Shown here in pieces: positions 11,381 through 22,000 of a DNA stretch of 64,000 nt. Origin of the DNA: Aquisphaera giovannonii. GTDB taxonomy: Bacteria > Planctomycetota > Planctomycetia > Isosphaerales > Isosphaeraceae. The notes beneath the pieces are model-generated. The model saw only the letters and a program-made list of their open reading frames with translations, ran no database searches and was not told where the DNA came from. Numbering within the stretch: position 1 is the first letter of the stretch; the number at the start of each line of letters is the position of its first letter. Made by a program: the position numbers and the translations under genes. Where the stretch lies: contig NZ_CP042997.1 of the NCBI RefSeq assembly GCF_008087625.1, positions 4,278,001 through 4,342,000 of the forward strand. Reading direction: 5' to 3'.

Positions 11381-13408
11381 TCACATGTAGTAGTCGAAAT
11401 CCCGCTCGGTCTTCACCTTCCGCCTCACGCGGAAGATGTGGGCCGGGGAGGCCTGGGGGTCGATCAGCACGAAGTTCGACTCGCCGTGCCAGAGGAAGCG
11501 GGACTCGCTGATCAGGTCGTGGACCTGGTACGCGGACTCGGGCCCGGCGCCCAGGCCGAGCTCGCCGAGCGGCAGGTGCACCCAGCCCGACTGGACGTGG
11601 TAGGGGTCCAGGTTCACCACCACGACGACGATGTTCGAGAGGTCCGGCGTCGCCTTGCCGTAGGCGAGGATCTGGTCGTTGTCCGTCTGGAAGAACCTCA
11701 GGTTGCGGTCGTGGTGCAGCGCGGGGTTCTCGCGGCGGATGGCGTTGACCCTCGCGATGAACGCCCGCAGGTTCCCCGGCCGGTCGAGGTCCCAGTGCCG
11801 GACCTGGTACTTCTCGGAGTCGAGGTACTCCTCGGACCCGGGCTTCCAGGCCGCCCCCACGCACTGCTCGAACGGGGGGCCGTAGATGCCGTACGTGGCG
11901 CCCAGCGTGGCCGCGAGGACCAGCCGGATCTGGAACGCGGGCCGGCCGCCGTACTGGAGGAACTCGTGGAGGATGTCCGGCGTGTTGGCGAACAGGTTGG
12001 GCCGCATGTACTCCACCGCGTCGGTCTGCGTCAGCTCGGTGAAGTACTGGGTCAGCGCCCACTTGGTGTTGCGCCAGGTGAAGTAGCTGTAGGACTGCGG
12101 ATAGCCCCCCTTGGCCAGGCGGTGCATGACCTTGGGTCGGGTGAAGGCCTCGGCGAGGAAGATCGTCTCGGGGTGCTTGTCCCAGACCTGCCGGATGACC
12201 CAGTCCCAGAACCGGAAGGGCTTGGTGTGCGGGTTATCGACCCGGAAGATCTTCACGCCGTGGCCGATCCAGAAGAGGAAGACGTCCCGCAGCTCGGCCC
12301 AGAGGGCCTCCCAGTCGTCGTTCTCGAAGTCGATGGGATAGATATCTTGATATTTCTTCGGGGGATTCTCGGCGTATTTGATCGTCCCGTCGGGGCGGTG
12401 CCGGAACCACTGGGGGTGCTCGCGCACGTAGGGGTGGTCCGGGGAGCACTGGAAGGCGATGTCGAGCGCGATCTCCAGCCCCAGGGCGTTGGCCGAGGCG
12501 ACGAGTCGGTCGAAGTCTTCCAGCGTCCCGAGCTCGGGGTGGACCGCCTTGTGCCCCCCCTCCGGGCCGCCGATGGCCCAGGGGCTCCCGGGGTCGTCAG
12601 GGCCGGCCGTCAGGCTGTTGTTCGGCCCCTTGCGGAACGACCGGCCGATCGGGTGGATCGGCGGCAGGTAGAGGACGTCGAACCCCATGGACGCGACGTA
12701 GGGGAGCCTCGCCTCCGCGTCCCGGAAGGTCCCGTGACGCCCCGGCTCCGGCGAGCACGAGCGGGGGAACATCTCGTACCAGGCCCCGTAGCGGGCCCGC
12801 TCGCGCTCGACCATGACGCGCAGGACGCGGTCGTAAGGCTCGGTCCGGCTGCGATCCGGGTATCGCACCATGACGGCGGCCAGCGCCGGATCGATCGCCG
12901 CGGCGACGCGCGGCCCCTGGTCGCTCGGGGCGCCCAGGACGTCGGCCCTCGCCCGGAGCCAGTCGGCCTCCGCTCCCGTGGCCCTCCCGGCCGCTTCGCG
13001 GACGAGCCTGGCCCCTTCCAGCAGCTCGCTGCCCACGTCCTGGCCGGCCTCGGCCTTCTTGGTGATCTCCTTGAGCCAAGTGGCGAACCAGTCGATCCAG
13101 GCCTCGACCGTATACTCGTACCACCCGAGCTGCCGGACGACGAAGACGCCAGTCCAGAGGTCCTGGCCCAGCGGGCGTAGCGACGCCTCCGACCAGTCGG
13201 CGGCCCCGACGACGCGGTACTTGACGACCCCCGCCAGGTTGTCGTGCCCGTCCGTGAACGCGAACGCCGAGACGACGACCTCTTCGCCCACCGTCCTCTT
13301 GACGGGGAACCGCCCCGCGTCGATCTCCGGGGTGACCCCCTCGACGATCACCCGCGAGGGGGCGGGGCGGGGCGGCGACTTCGGTTTCTTCGATTCTTCC
13401 GGCGCCAT
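11381..13408 (-). CDS. glgE: Alpha-1,4-glucan:maltose-1-phosphate maltosyltransferase
   Basis: GlgE extends alpha-glucan chains with maltosyl units from maltose-1-phosphate. The product is 675 residues, the usual family length. The N-terminal domain (RVIVEGVTPEIDAGRFPVKR) is the GlgE-specific beta-sandwich. The GH13 barrel carries the nucleophile Asp in KIFRVDNPHTKP (about 389) and the acid/base Glu in FLAEAFTRP (about 418), close to the positions known in actinobacterial GlgE. The region YLPPIHPIGRSFRKGPNN is also diagnostic. ATG 13408 is chosen because a GAAGGCAAGG purine tract lies upstream and the protein aligns with the family from there; longer frames start with unrelated sequence. It is the first gene of the operon with the maltokinase-GlgB fusion and treZ. 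Confidence 0.96.
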   Translation of the reverse strand: MAPEESKKPKSPPRPAPSRVIVEGVTPEIDAGRFPVKRTVGEEVVVSAFAFTDGHDNLAGVVKYRVVGAADWSEASLRPLGQDLWTGVFVVRQLGWYEYTVEAWIDWFATWLKEITKKAEAGQDVGSELLEGARLVREAAGRATGAEADWLRARADVLGAPSDQGPRVAAAIDPALAAVMVRYPDRSRTEPYDRVLRVMVERERARYGAWYEMFPRSCSPEPGRHGTFRDAEARLPYVASMGFDVLYLPPIHPIGRSFRKGPNNSLTAGPDDPGSPWAIGGPEGGHKAVHPELGTLEDFDRLVASANALGLEIALDIAFQCSPDHPYVREHPQWFRHRPDGTIKYAENPPKKYQDIYPIDFENDDWEALWAELRDVFLFWIGHGVKIFRVDNPHTKPFRFWDWVIRQVWDKHPETIFLAEAFTRPKVMHRLAKGGYPQSYSYFTWRNTKWALTQYFTELTQTDAVEYMRPNLFANTPDILHEFLQYGGRPAFQIRLVLAATLGATYGIYGPPFEQCVGAAWKPGSEEYLDSEKYQVRHWDLDRPGNLRAFIARVNAIRRENPALHHDRNLRFFQTDNDQILAYGKATPDLSNIVVVVVNLDPYHVQSGWVHLPLGELGLGAGPESAYQVHDLISESRFLWHGESNFVLIDPQASPAHIFRVRRKVKTERDFDYYM

Positions 13409-13992
13409 GGAGCCTTGCCTTCGGTTCGGGATCGATCGGCCCGGGGTCGAACAGGCACTCTCCCCGCCCGGAGGAGTGCCGGCCGCGGTGGGTCGCTGGA
13501 CCTGCCGCGGAACCCCGGCCCCCCGCCGCATCCCCAATCCGGCACCCCGGGAGATGGCTCGCGGCGTGAGCGTCGAGCATCTTGCAGAAAGCGCGCCGTC
13601 CTGGAGCCTGCCTGCGAACCTTCACACTTGTTGTCGCCAGGCACAGAGATCATGAAGACGTGGATGCGCGAGTACGCTCGTTAATACCCGGCGTGGGAGG
13701 CCCGGGATCTTGCAATCGTGAGCTGCGGGTGACGCAACTCCTTCCTTCCTCCTCTCTGACAGCAGGTGAGGGTTGGGGCAAGACGCAGCCGTGCAACCGA
13801 ATCCGGTCGTCGTCCCGAGTCGGGACCACTACTCGATGCCTCCGTCCCGTCGCGGAAAAATCCGGGCGATATGGGCAGGCCGCATGGCCGGAAGGCGGCA
13901 TCACCGGTCCAGGCACCTGCCCATCGGAAATGAGGCCATAATGCCGGTGAAAGGCCCGACGACGGGCCCGAACGCGGGGGAGGCGACCGTCG
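13409..13992. other. Divergent intergenic region
   Basis: This gap of about 580 bp lies between glgE and the divergent small exported protein. It must contain the operon promoter for glgE. I see no RNA gene and no convincing coding sequence; the short frames across it lack family features. Confidence 0.4.
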
Positions 13993-14697
13993 ATGGCCAG
14001 GACGAAGATGGCGACCCTCTGGCTCGTGGGCCTCGGCCTGGCGACCATCGTGCACAATGCGCGGGGCGAGGACTTCTACTACGCGATCGTCTTCGGCTCG
14101 CAATCCAGGCCCAAGCTGCTGCAATACACCCACACCTGGGCGACGTTCATCCGGGCGGTCGGGGACGGCGCGGACGCGAACAACTACACCGTCTACCAGC
14201 ACACGATAAGCTGGCTACCCGACACGCTCGACGTCCGGACCTGGAGCCTCCTCCCCGAGCGCGGGGTGAACCTCGACCTGTACCAGACCCTCGAGGCCGT
14301 GGGGCGGGACAGGGAGCGCGTCACGATGTGGGGGCCGTTCCGGATCCAGCAGGCCGTCTACGAGCGATCGCTCCGCGTGAAGGAGATCCTCGACAGCGGG
14401 CACGCCGAATACCGGGCGATCAGCACCCCGCGCAACCTGCTGGTGAGCGACTGCATCCACGCCGTGGCCGCCGTGGACCCGGTCTTCGGACGCAACCACT
14501 ACCCGCTGATCCGGGTCGGCAACCCCGCGAGCCGCTACATCGCCCGCCAGGTGATGACCCGAAGTGCCTTCGACCAGTGGCAGTCCGATAATTCGTGGTT
14601 GATCCCCCGCCTCGGCCTCGACCGCTACCCGATCCAGGTCATCCCGCCGCAGCAGATCCCCAAGCGGTCGTGCTTCCTCTGCAAGCTCGCAGACTGA
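13993..14697 (+). CDS. Hypothetical exported protein
   Basis: This gene encodes 234 residues of unknown function. A signal peptide is visible (basic MARTK, then MATLWLVGLGLATIV, cleavage probably after NARG near residue 25). The mature protein is soluble, rich in aromatic residues, and ends in a CFLCKLAD tail with a CxxC pair. The start at 13993 has GGGGGAGG upstream at a suitable distance. I do not recognise a domain. The central part (NPRNLLVSDCIHAVAAVDPVFGR-like stretch, residues about 140-165) looks like a folded enzyme or binding domain, but no catalytic signature is clear. It stands alone between divergent glgE and the DUF3365 gene. Confidence 0.7.
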   Translation: MARTKMATLWLVGLGLATIVHNARGEDFYYAIVFGSQSRPKLLQYTHTWATFIRAVGDGADANNYTVYQHTISWLPDTLDVRTWSLLPERGVNLDLYQTLEAVGRDRERVTMWGPFRIQQAVYERSLRVKEILDSGHAEYRAISTPRNLLVSDCIHAVAAVDPVFGRNHYPLIRVGNPASRYIARQVMTRSAFDQWQSDNSWLIPRLGLDRYPIQVIPPQQIPKRSCFLCKLAD

Positions 14698-15206
14698 ATC
14701 GACGCCACTCCCGCGGGACCGCCCGGATTTGGGCCTCGCTTCGAGGGATCGTGATCGGCCCTGGCCGGGACGGCCCCCGCCCTCGGCGCCCATCCCGGAC
14801 GTTGGAGTCGCCTTCGGGCGAGGCGCCTCGCCGCCCGACCCATCCAGCCGATCTTCCGTCGGCAGCGAGGAGCGGCGATGGTGCCGGAGCAGGCATCCGG
14901 GGCGTCCGGGGTCGTGCGACCTCTCATCAGCGTCCCGGACGCTTGCAGTCGGGCCTCAATACAGCTAAACTGACCTCGATATCCAGAATTAGAGCGCGGC
15001 TCGGCTCACCGAGGTGGCCGATGGCCTGCGTTCGCCCCCGGCGGAGCGAGGTATCTGCATCCTCCCCGCTGGATGAAGGTGGGGCGGCCGGTGCCGGTTG
15101 AGGTTGCAGGATGAGTGGCGGAGTCGGCGAGTGTCGCGAACGCCGAGGGCGATCCCCGGCGCCGGCGCCCGTCCGTCGGTTGGTCATTTCGCGAGGGGAG
15201 AGAAGG
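14698..15206. other. Intergenic region
   Basis: About 500 bp separate the exported protein from the DUF3365 gene. The stretch has locally lower GC around 14955-14995 (cagctaaactgacctcgatatccagaattag region), which could be promoter DNA. No gene is supported. Confidence 0.35.
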
Positions 15207-15725
15207 ATGTCGAGTCGGGTCCGTCGGATGGGATGGTTCTCCGGGTGGGCAGTGGTAGCGTCGCTGGCGTTGGCGGCGGGATGGTCCGCCTCGGCCTCCG
15301 GGCCCGAGGCGGGGAGCGATCCCGCGCTCGAGCGGACGAGGGCGCAGGCGAAGATGCTGGACGACCTGTTCAAGGTGGCGGTCGTCGATATCACCAACCG
15401 TTACAACGGGCAGCCGGCGGTCAAGGTCGCCAAGAGCCTCTTCGCGGCGGCCGAGCAGAAGCAGTATTTCAAGGCGAAGCTCATGGACGCCACCGGCAAC
15501 CCTCTCGACGAGGCGAATGTACCCAAGGACGACTTCGAGAAGCGGGCGGCCGAGGCGATGCGCTCGGGCAAGACCTACCTCGAGCAGGTCACCGGCCAGG
15601 GCGAGTCCCGCCGCCTCCGCGTCGCCACGATCGTCCCCGCCGTGACCGAGAAGTGCGCCAGGTGCCACGGCGTCCAGAAGGGCGACCTGCTCGGCTTCCT
15701 GAGCTACGACCTGCCGGTGAAGTGA
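15207..15725 (+). CDS. Exported DUF3365 (Tll0287-like) single-haem protein
   Basis: This gene encodes 172 residues. An N-terminal signal sequence (RRMGWFSGWAVVASLALAAGW) is followed by a helix-rich domain resembling DUF3365, a PAS-like fold found in bacterial sensors and in stand-alone exported proteins. A single c-type haem motif CARCH lies near the C-terminus (EKCARCHGVQKGDLLGFLSYDLPVK), so a covalently bound haem in the periplasm is likely. The function may be redox or gas sensing, or electron transfer; this is inference. ATG 15207 is preferred because GAGGGGAG lies upstream at good spacing and the signal peptide starts there; the frame is open further upstream but with shadow-like composition. 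Confidence 0.8.
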   Translation: MSSRVRRMGWFSGWAVVASLALAAGWSASASGPEAGSDPALERTRAQAKMLDDLFKVAVVDITNRYNGQPAVKVAKSLFAAAEQKQYFKAKLMDATGNPLDEANVPKDDFEKRAAEAMRSGKTYLEQVTGQGESRRLRVATIVPAVTEKCARCHGVQKGDLLGFLSYDLPVK

Positions 15726-15921
15726 CCGCCTCGGCGTGGTGGTGATCACCGTGAAAGGCTCCCCGTCCGTCCCTCCCGCTACGCCTTGCCCCGCGCCCGT
15801 CGCATCCGCCGGCTTCATCCCGCGGGGGGTGTCGTGCTGGTCCAGGGTCGCAATCCAGCATAGAATCGGGGAACGTGTCGTCGAGTTCCTCCCCTTTCCC
15901 CTCAGCCCGACGAGGTCGCGC

Positions 15922-16482
15922 ATGTCGCCCGAGACTCAGGTGGCTGCCACGATCGAGGACCTCGCTCGCGTCGAGGGGAAGGCGGAGCTGATCGGCGGGA
16001 GGATCGTGCGGTTCATTCCCACCGGATATCGGCCCGGCCGCATCGCAGCGAGGATCTTCCGGAGCCTCGACGATCATGCCGAGGCAACCGGTCGCGGCGT
16101 CGCCATCCCCGACAACGTCGGTTTCGCGATCGCGGAGATCGCCTCGGGGCGCCAGTCGTTCTCCCCGGACGCCGCGTACACGATGGGTCCGCTCCCGTCC
16201 AACCCGATGCGATTCCTGGAAGGCGCCCCGACCTTCGCCGTGGAGGTCCGCAGCGAGAACGACTACGGCCCCGCCGCCGAGGCCGAGCTGGCCGCCAAGC
16301 GAGCCGACTACTTCGAAGCCGGCACCGCGGTCGTCTGGGACGTGGACCCGGTCCGAAGGCTCGTCCGCAAGTACCTCCCCAATGCCCCAGGTGACCACAC
16401 CCTCTTCGCCCCCGGCCAGCACGCCGACGCCGAGCCCGCCGTCCCCGGCTGGCGCGTCGCCGTGGATTGGATCTTCACCTAA
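15922..16482 (+). CDS. Uma2 family (DUF820) restriction-endonuclease-like protein
   Basis: This gene encodes 186 residues of the Uma2/DUF820 family, which has a PD-(D/E)xK nuclease fold. The core residues are visible as Asp in FSPDAAYT, Glu in FAVEVRSEN and Lys in [11 protein letters not shown], followed by the conserved VVWDVDP strand. These genes are numerous in planctomycetes and cyanobacteria, and their biological role is not established. ATG 15922 fits the family start ([26 protein letters not shown]). The frame is open upstream but without resemblance. A second member lies at 55743-56435. Confidence 0.88.
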   Translation: MSPETQVAATIEDLARVEGKAELIGGRIVRFIPTGYRPGRIAARIFRSLDDHAEATGRGVAIPDNVGFAIAEIASGRQSFSPDAAYTMGPLPSNPMRFLEGAPTFAVEVRSENDYGPAAEAELAAKRADYFEAGTAVVWDVDPVRRLVRKYLPNAPGDHTLFAPGQHADAEPAVPGWRVAVDWIFT

Positions 16483-16676
16483 TCCCCGTACCCGTTCGGC
16501 CCGTCGCATTCAGGCGCCGCATCGACTCAAGGCCGGCGCAAGACATATGCTCCCATCGGTGGCGGGCATGGTCTGACCTTGACCCGGTCGCCGCGGGGCC
16601 GCGACAATGGCCGGTCTGCGCGGCCTCGCGAGGGGGGCCGGGCGTTCCTCGACACGACGGAAGAGACGGGCCGGCC

Positions 16677-17939
16677 ATGGCGACGTTCCGATTCGAAGAC
16701 GACGACGCGGAGCAGGCGACGATCCCGGCGCAGGCGATCGGGCAGGTGCCGGATAATCTCGGCCGCTACGGCGCGTTCGGCGGGCGGTTCGTGCCCGAGA
16801 CGCTGATGGACTCGCTCAACCGGCTCGCCGAGGCGTACGAGGACGCGAAGCGGGACGAGGCGTTCCAGGCGCAGCTCGCCGACCTGCTGAAGCACTACGT
16901 CGGCCGGCCGTCGCCGCTCTACCACGCGATGCGGCTGTCGGAGTTCGCCGGGGGCGCGGCAATCTACCTGAAGCGCGAGGACCTGAATCACACCGGCGCC
17001 CACAAGATCAACAACGCGATCGGCCAGGTGATGCTGGCGAAGCGGATGGGCAAGACCCGGGTCATCGCCGAGACGGGCGCGGGCCAGCACGGGGTCGCCA
17101 CGGCGACGGCGTGCGCCCTGTTCGGCCTCGAATGCACGGTCTACATGGGCGAGGAGGACATCCGCCGCCAGAAGCTCAACGTCTTCAACATGCGGACCAT
17201 GGGCGCGAACGTCGTCCCGGTCTCGGCCGGCTCGAAGACCCTCCGCGACGCCACCAACGAGGCGTTCCGCGACTGGATGGGGTCCTCCAACGAGACGCAC
17301 TACACGATCGGCAGCGTGGTCGGCCCGCACCCGTTCCCGATGATCGTCCGCGACTTCCAGTCGGTGATCGGCCGCGAGGCCCGGGCCCAGTTCCTGGAGC
17401 GGACGGGGGGCAAACTGCCGGACGCCGTCGTCGCCTGCGTGGGGGGCGGCTCGAACGCGGCCGGGATGTTCTACCCGTTCATCGAGGATACCGACGTGGA
17501 GCTGATCGGCGCCGAGGCCGGCGGCCGGGGCGCCCGGGCGGGCGACCACGCCTCGAGCCTCACCCAGGGGCGGCCGGGCGTGCTCCACGGCAGCTTCAGC
17601 TACGTGCTCCAGGACGACGACGGGCAGACGATGGACGTGCATTCCATCTCGGCCGGGCTCGACTACCCGGGCGTCGGCCCCGAGCACAGCTACTGGAAGG
17701 ATAAGGGCCGCGTCCGCTACGAGAACATCACCGACGCCGAGGCGCTGGAGGCCTACGGCACGACCGCCCGTCACGAGGGGATCCTGCCTGCCCTCGAGTC
17801 CAGCCACGCGCTGGCCCAGGCGTTCAAGGAGGCCCGCCGGCTCGGGCCGGGCAAGACGGTCGTCGTCTGCCTGTCGGGTCGCGGCGACAAGGACGCGTTC
17901 GAGGTCGCCAGGCTCCGCGGCGAGCCGATCACGCTCTGA
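16677..17939 (+). CDS. trpB: Tryptophan synthase beta chain
   Basis: TrpB is a PLP enzyme that condenses indole with serine to form tryptophan. The 420-residue product has the PLP lysine in [13 protein letters not shown] (about residue 110), the ETGAGQHG loop and the phosphate-binding [10 protein letters not shown]. The C-terminal region ends in [19 protein letters not shown]. The N-terminus is somewhat extended relative to the usual [20 protein letters not shown] start, which appears at about residue 25. ATG 16677 begins [13 protein letters not shown]. trpA follows 85 bp downstream, so the two subunits are probably cotranscribed. No other trp genes are in the window. Confidence 0.97.
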   Translation: MATFRFEDDDAEQATIPAQAIGQVPDNLGRYGAFGGRFVPETLMDSLNRLAEAYEDAKRDEAFQAQLADLLKHYVGRPSPLYHAMRLSEFAGGAAIYLKREDLNHTGAHKINNAIGQVMLAKRMGKTRVIAETGAGQHGVATATACALFGLECTVYMGEEDIRRQKLNVFNMRTMGANVVPVSAGSKTLRDATNEAFRDWMGSSNETHYTIGSVVGPHPFPMIVRDFQSVIGREARAQFLERTGGKLPDAVVACVGGGSNAAGMFYPFIEDTDVELIGAEAGGRGARAGDHASSLTQGRPGVLHGSFSYVLQDDDGQTMDVHSISAGLDYPGVGPEHSYWKDKGRVRYENITDAEALEAYGTTARHEGILPALESSHALAQAFKEARRLGPGKTVVVCLSGRGDKDAFEVARLRGEPITL

Positions 17940-18024
17940 TCGCGAGGCGGCCGAAGAGGGCCGTTCACCGTCTCCCCTACAACTGTCCTCGATGGCGCCC
18001 GCGGCGATTGCGACGATGCCCACC

Positions 18025-18855
18025 ATGAACCGAATCGACGTCCTCTTCGGCCGGCTCCGCGAGCAGGGCCGGCACGCCCTGATGCCGTTCGTCACGGCCG
18101 GCGACCCCGACCTCGCGACCACCGGGCTCCTGATCCGCGAGATGGTCCGCCGCGGGGCGGACATGATCGAGCTCGGGATCCCGTACTCGGACCCGGTCGC
18201 CGACGGCCCGGTCATCGCCGCGAGCTACCAGCGGGCCCTCGAGCGGGGGGTCAAGGTCGCCCACATCCTCGACGCGGTCCGGGCGATCCGGGCGGAGGGC
18301 CGGGAGGAGCTGGACGCCACGCCGATCGTCTCCATGTCGTCGTTCGCGATCATCCACCGGGTGGGCGTGGAGCGATACCTCGACGACGCCGCGGCGGCCG
18401 GCCTGGACGGCCTGATCGTCCCCGACCTGCCGGTGGAGGAGTCCGCGGCCCTGATGGAGAAGGCGACCGCCCGGGCCCTGAAGCTGATCCAGCTCATCAC
18501 GCCGACCACGCCGAAGGCCCGCGCGGAGGAGATCGCCCGGATGACGACGGGCTTCATCTATTTCGTCTCCGTGGCCGGGATCACGGGCGAGCGCAAGGAG
18601 CTGCCGCCGGACCTGGTGGCGAACGTGGAGTGGCTGAGGGCCCGGACGGAGCTGCCCATCTGCGTCGGCTTCGGTATCAGCACGCCCGATCACGTCCGCC
18701 GCCTCGCCCCGGTGGCGGACGGCTTGATCGTCGGCAGCGCCCTGGTGCGGCGACTGGCCGACGCGGCGGACCGGCCCCGCCCCGAGGTCGTGCGGGACAT
18801 CGGCGACTTCGTCGGCGAGCTGGCCGGGGCCATGAAGCCCGGCGAGGCCGGCTAG
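18025..18855 (+). CDS. trpA: Tryptophan synthase alpha chain
   Basis: TrpA cleaves indole-3-glycerol phosphate to indole and channels it to TrpB. The product is 276 residues. Counting from the ATG at 18025 (MNRIDVLFGRLREQG) puts the catalytic Glu of MIELGIPYSDP at residue 49 and the catalytic Asp of PVADGP at residue 60, exactly the positions known in E. coli TrpA; this decides the start over the in-frame ATGs at 17992 and 18016. VGFGISTPDHV and GLIVGSALV form the phosphate-binding end of the barrel. It lies directly behind trpB. Confidence 0.96.
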   Translation: MNRIDVLFGRLREQGRHALMPFVTAGDPDLATTGLLIREMVRRGADMIELGIPYSDPVADGPVIAASYQRALERGVKVAHILDAVRAIRAEGREELDATPIVSMSSFAIIHRVGVERYLDDAAAAGLDGLIVPDLPVEESAALMEKATARALKLIQLITPTTPKARAEEIARMTTGFIYFVSVAGITGERKELPPDLVANVEWLRARTELPICVGFGISTPDHVRRLAPVADGLIVGSALVRRLADAADRPRPEVVRDIGDFVGELAGAMKPGEAG

Positions 18856-19017
18856 GGCAGGGGCCCCGGCCGCAGGGCGACCGGCGGGCATGGGGCGACG
18901 CGACGGGCCCCTCGCATCCGCGCGCCCTGGGCTCGCATCGCGGCCGCCCATCCGCAATAATCATCCGGTGCGTGCGTGCGGTACAGGGAGCGGGCACACT
19001 TCGACGGGAGTGCGGCC

Positions 19018-22000
19018 ATGGTGGATCCCTGGTTCGACTTGACCACCCAAGACCGGCTCGAGCCCCTGGGCGAGCCGACGCGCGCCCTGGATCAGGAGTC
19101 CCCGCGGCGAGAGCGGGATCCGGAGCCTCCGCCCAGACCGGCGGGGCTGCCCCGTCAGGTCGGGCGTTATCGGGTCGTGAAGCTGGTGGGGCAGGGCGGC
19201 TTCGGCCTGGTCTGCGAGGCCTACGACGAGCAGCTCAAGCGCCGGGTCGCCCTGAAGCTCCCGCATCCGCACCTGGTGGCGAGCCAAGGCGATGCCGAGT
19301 TGTACCTGGCGGAGGCCCGGATGGTCGCCGGGCTGGACCATCCGGGGATCGTCCCGGTCTACGACGTCGGGAGCACGGCCGAGCATCCCTGCTACGTCGT
19401 CAGCAAGCTCATCGACGGCCAGAACCTGGCCGCGCGGATGCGGCGGACGCACGTCACGCCGTCGCAGGCGGCGGAGCTCGTGGCGAGGGTCGCGGAGGCC
19501 CTCCACCACGCCCACGGCAAGGGGCTGGTCCATCGAGACGTGAAGCCGGGCAACATCCTGATCGACGGGCAGGGCCGGCCGTACGTCGTGGATTTCGGGC
19601 TGGCACTCCGCGACCAGGACGTCGGCAAGGGGTCGAGATACGCCGGGACCCCGGCCTACATGAGCCCGGAGCAGGCGTGGGGCGAGGGGCACCGCGTCGA
19701 CGGGCGGTCGGACATCTTCAGCCTGGCCGTGGTCTTCTACGAGCTGCTGACCCGGCGGCGTCCGTTCCGGGGCGAGGGCCGCGAGGCGTTGCTGGAGCAG
19801 GTGACGCGGCACGACCCCAGGCCGCCCCGCCAGGTCGACGAATCGATACCCCGCGAGCTCGATCGGATCTGTCTGAAGGCGCTGTCGAAGAGGGCCTCGG
19901 AGCGGTACTCCACCGCCATGGACATGGCCGAGGACCTGAGGCTCTTCCTCGAGAAGGAGGCCCGGCGCATCGAGGAGGGGGAGGCCGCCCCGCCCCCCGC
20001 GCCCTCGCCCTCCCCGCCCCCGCCTCCGCCGCTGGCGACGCCCATGCCGCCTTCGCGGGACAGCCTGCCGCTCTCGCTCCTGCCCGTGAACATCGTCCCG
20101 CGGGGCCTCCGCTCGTTCGAGTCGCGGGACAGCGACTTCTTCCTGGCACTCCTGCCCGGCCCCCGCGATCGCGAGGGGCTGCCGGAGAGCCTGCGGTTCT
20201 GGAAGACCTGGGTCGAGGCGGAGGCCGACCGCTCCTGCCCGGTGGGCCTGATCTACGGCCCCTCGGGCTGCGGCAAATCGTCGCTGGTCAAGGCCGGACT
20301 GCTCCCATCCCTCTCGCGGGACGTCCTGAAGGTGTACATCGAGGCCACGCCCGGCGAGACCGAGGCGCGGCTGCTGAACAGCCTGCGGAAGCAGGTGCCC
20401 GCCCTGGGCGAGGCCCTCGGCCTGAGGGACAGCCTGGCGGCGATCCGGCAGGGCCGCCTGCTGCCGGCGGGCCGGAAGGTCCTGATCGTGCTCGACCAGT
20501 TCGAGCAGTGGCTGCACGCCCGGCGCGAGGACGAGGGCCCGGCCCTGGTGCAGGCGATGCGGCAGTGCGACGGCGAGCGCGTCTGCTGCATCGCGATGGT
20601 GCGTGACGACTTCTGGATGGCCGCCACGCGGTTCATGAAGGCGATCGAGGTCCGGATCGTGGAGGGCCGGAACTCGATGCCGGTGGACCTGTTCGACCTG
20701 GGCCACGCGGAGCGGGTCCTGGCCGCCTACGGCCGGGCCTACGGGCGGATATCCGGCGGGCCCGCGCGGCGGCAGAGGGAGCAGGCGTGGTTCCTGCGGG
20801 AGGCCGTGGCGGGGCTCGCCCAGGACGGCAAGGTGGTCTGCGTCCGGCTGGCCCTCCTCGCCGAGATGATGAAGGACAAGCCCTGGACGCGGTCCGCCCT
20901 GGCGGCCCGGGGGGGCACGCGTGGGGTGGGCTTCGCCTTCCTGGAGGAGAACTTCGGCGACGCCGCGGCGAGGCCGGAGCACCGCTACCACCGGAAGGCC
21001 GCGCGGGCAGTCCTGGCCGCGCTGCTCCCGGGGCCGGGGGCCGACATCAAGGGGCACATGCGGTCCCTCGCGGACCTGAGGGAGGCCTCCGGCTACGCCG
21101 CCCGGCCGCAGGACTTCGAGGACCTGATCCGGATCTTCGACCTGGAGCTGCGCCTGATCTCGCCGACAGACCCGGAGGGGACGGGCGCCGAGGGGCCCGA
21201 GCCGGCCGCGTCGAGAGGCGGGCCCGGCGGCCGCTACTACCAGCTCACCCACGATTACCTCGTGCATTCGCTCCGAGACTGGCTGACCCACAAGAAGCGG
21301 GAGACCGCGACCGGCCGCGCCGAGCTGTGCCTGGAGGACCGGGCCCGGCTCTGGGAATCGCGTCCCGAGGGCCGCTCCCTGCCGTCGTTCCTGGAGTGGC
21401 TCCGGATCCACGCCTACACCCGCGCGGCCGCGCGGACGGCCCCCCAGCGGGCGATGTTGCGGCGCGCGGACATCCGCTACGCCGCGATCGGGGCCCTCTG
21501 CCTGGCCGCCGCGGGGGCGGCGACGTGGGGCGGGTACGAGGCCGCCGGCCGGTTCCGCGCGGGCGTGCTCGTCGGCTCGCTCCCCGCCTCGGCGACGTCC
21601 CAGCACCCGTCGCTGAAGGCGCGGTTCGCGGCGGTCCGCCGCTGGGCCGGGCCCCAGCTCCGGCAGATCCTCGGGGCCGCCGACCCGGCCAGCCAGGAGT
21701 ACCTGCACGCCAGCCTCCTGCTGGTCGACGAGTACCCCTCGCGGGTCGGCTACCTGGGGGACCGGCTGCTCGCGGCCTCGCCGGGGGAGGTGGCGGTGCT
21801 CCGCGAGGCCCTCGCCCCGCACGTTCCCGAGGTGATCGCCCGGCTCCGGTCGGTCCTCGAGACCGCGAGGCCGGAGGACGAGCGGCTGCTCCCCGCGGCC
21901 GCGGCGCTGGCCGGTTATCGGCCGGACGACCCCGCCTGGGACGCCGGCGCGGCGAAGGTCGCCCGGGCGTTGCTGGTCACGAGCCCCGCGTCGATCGGCG

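Noticed and set aside
9632-13180. A 1182-codon open frame on the plus strand
   Set aside because: It lies opposite the maltokinase-GlgB and GlgE genes and contains only shadow-type sequence.
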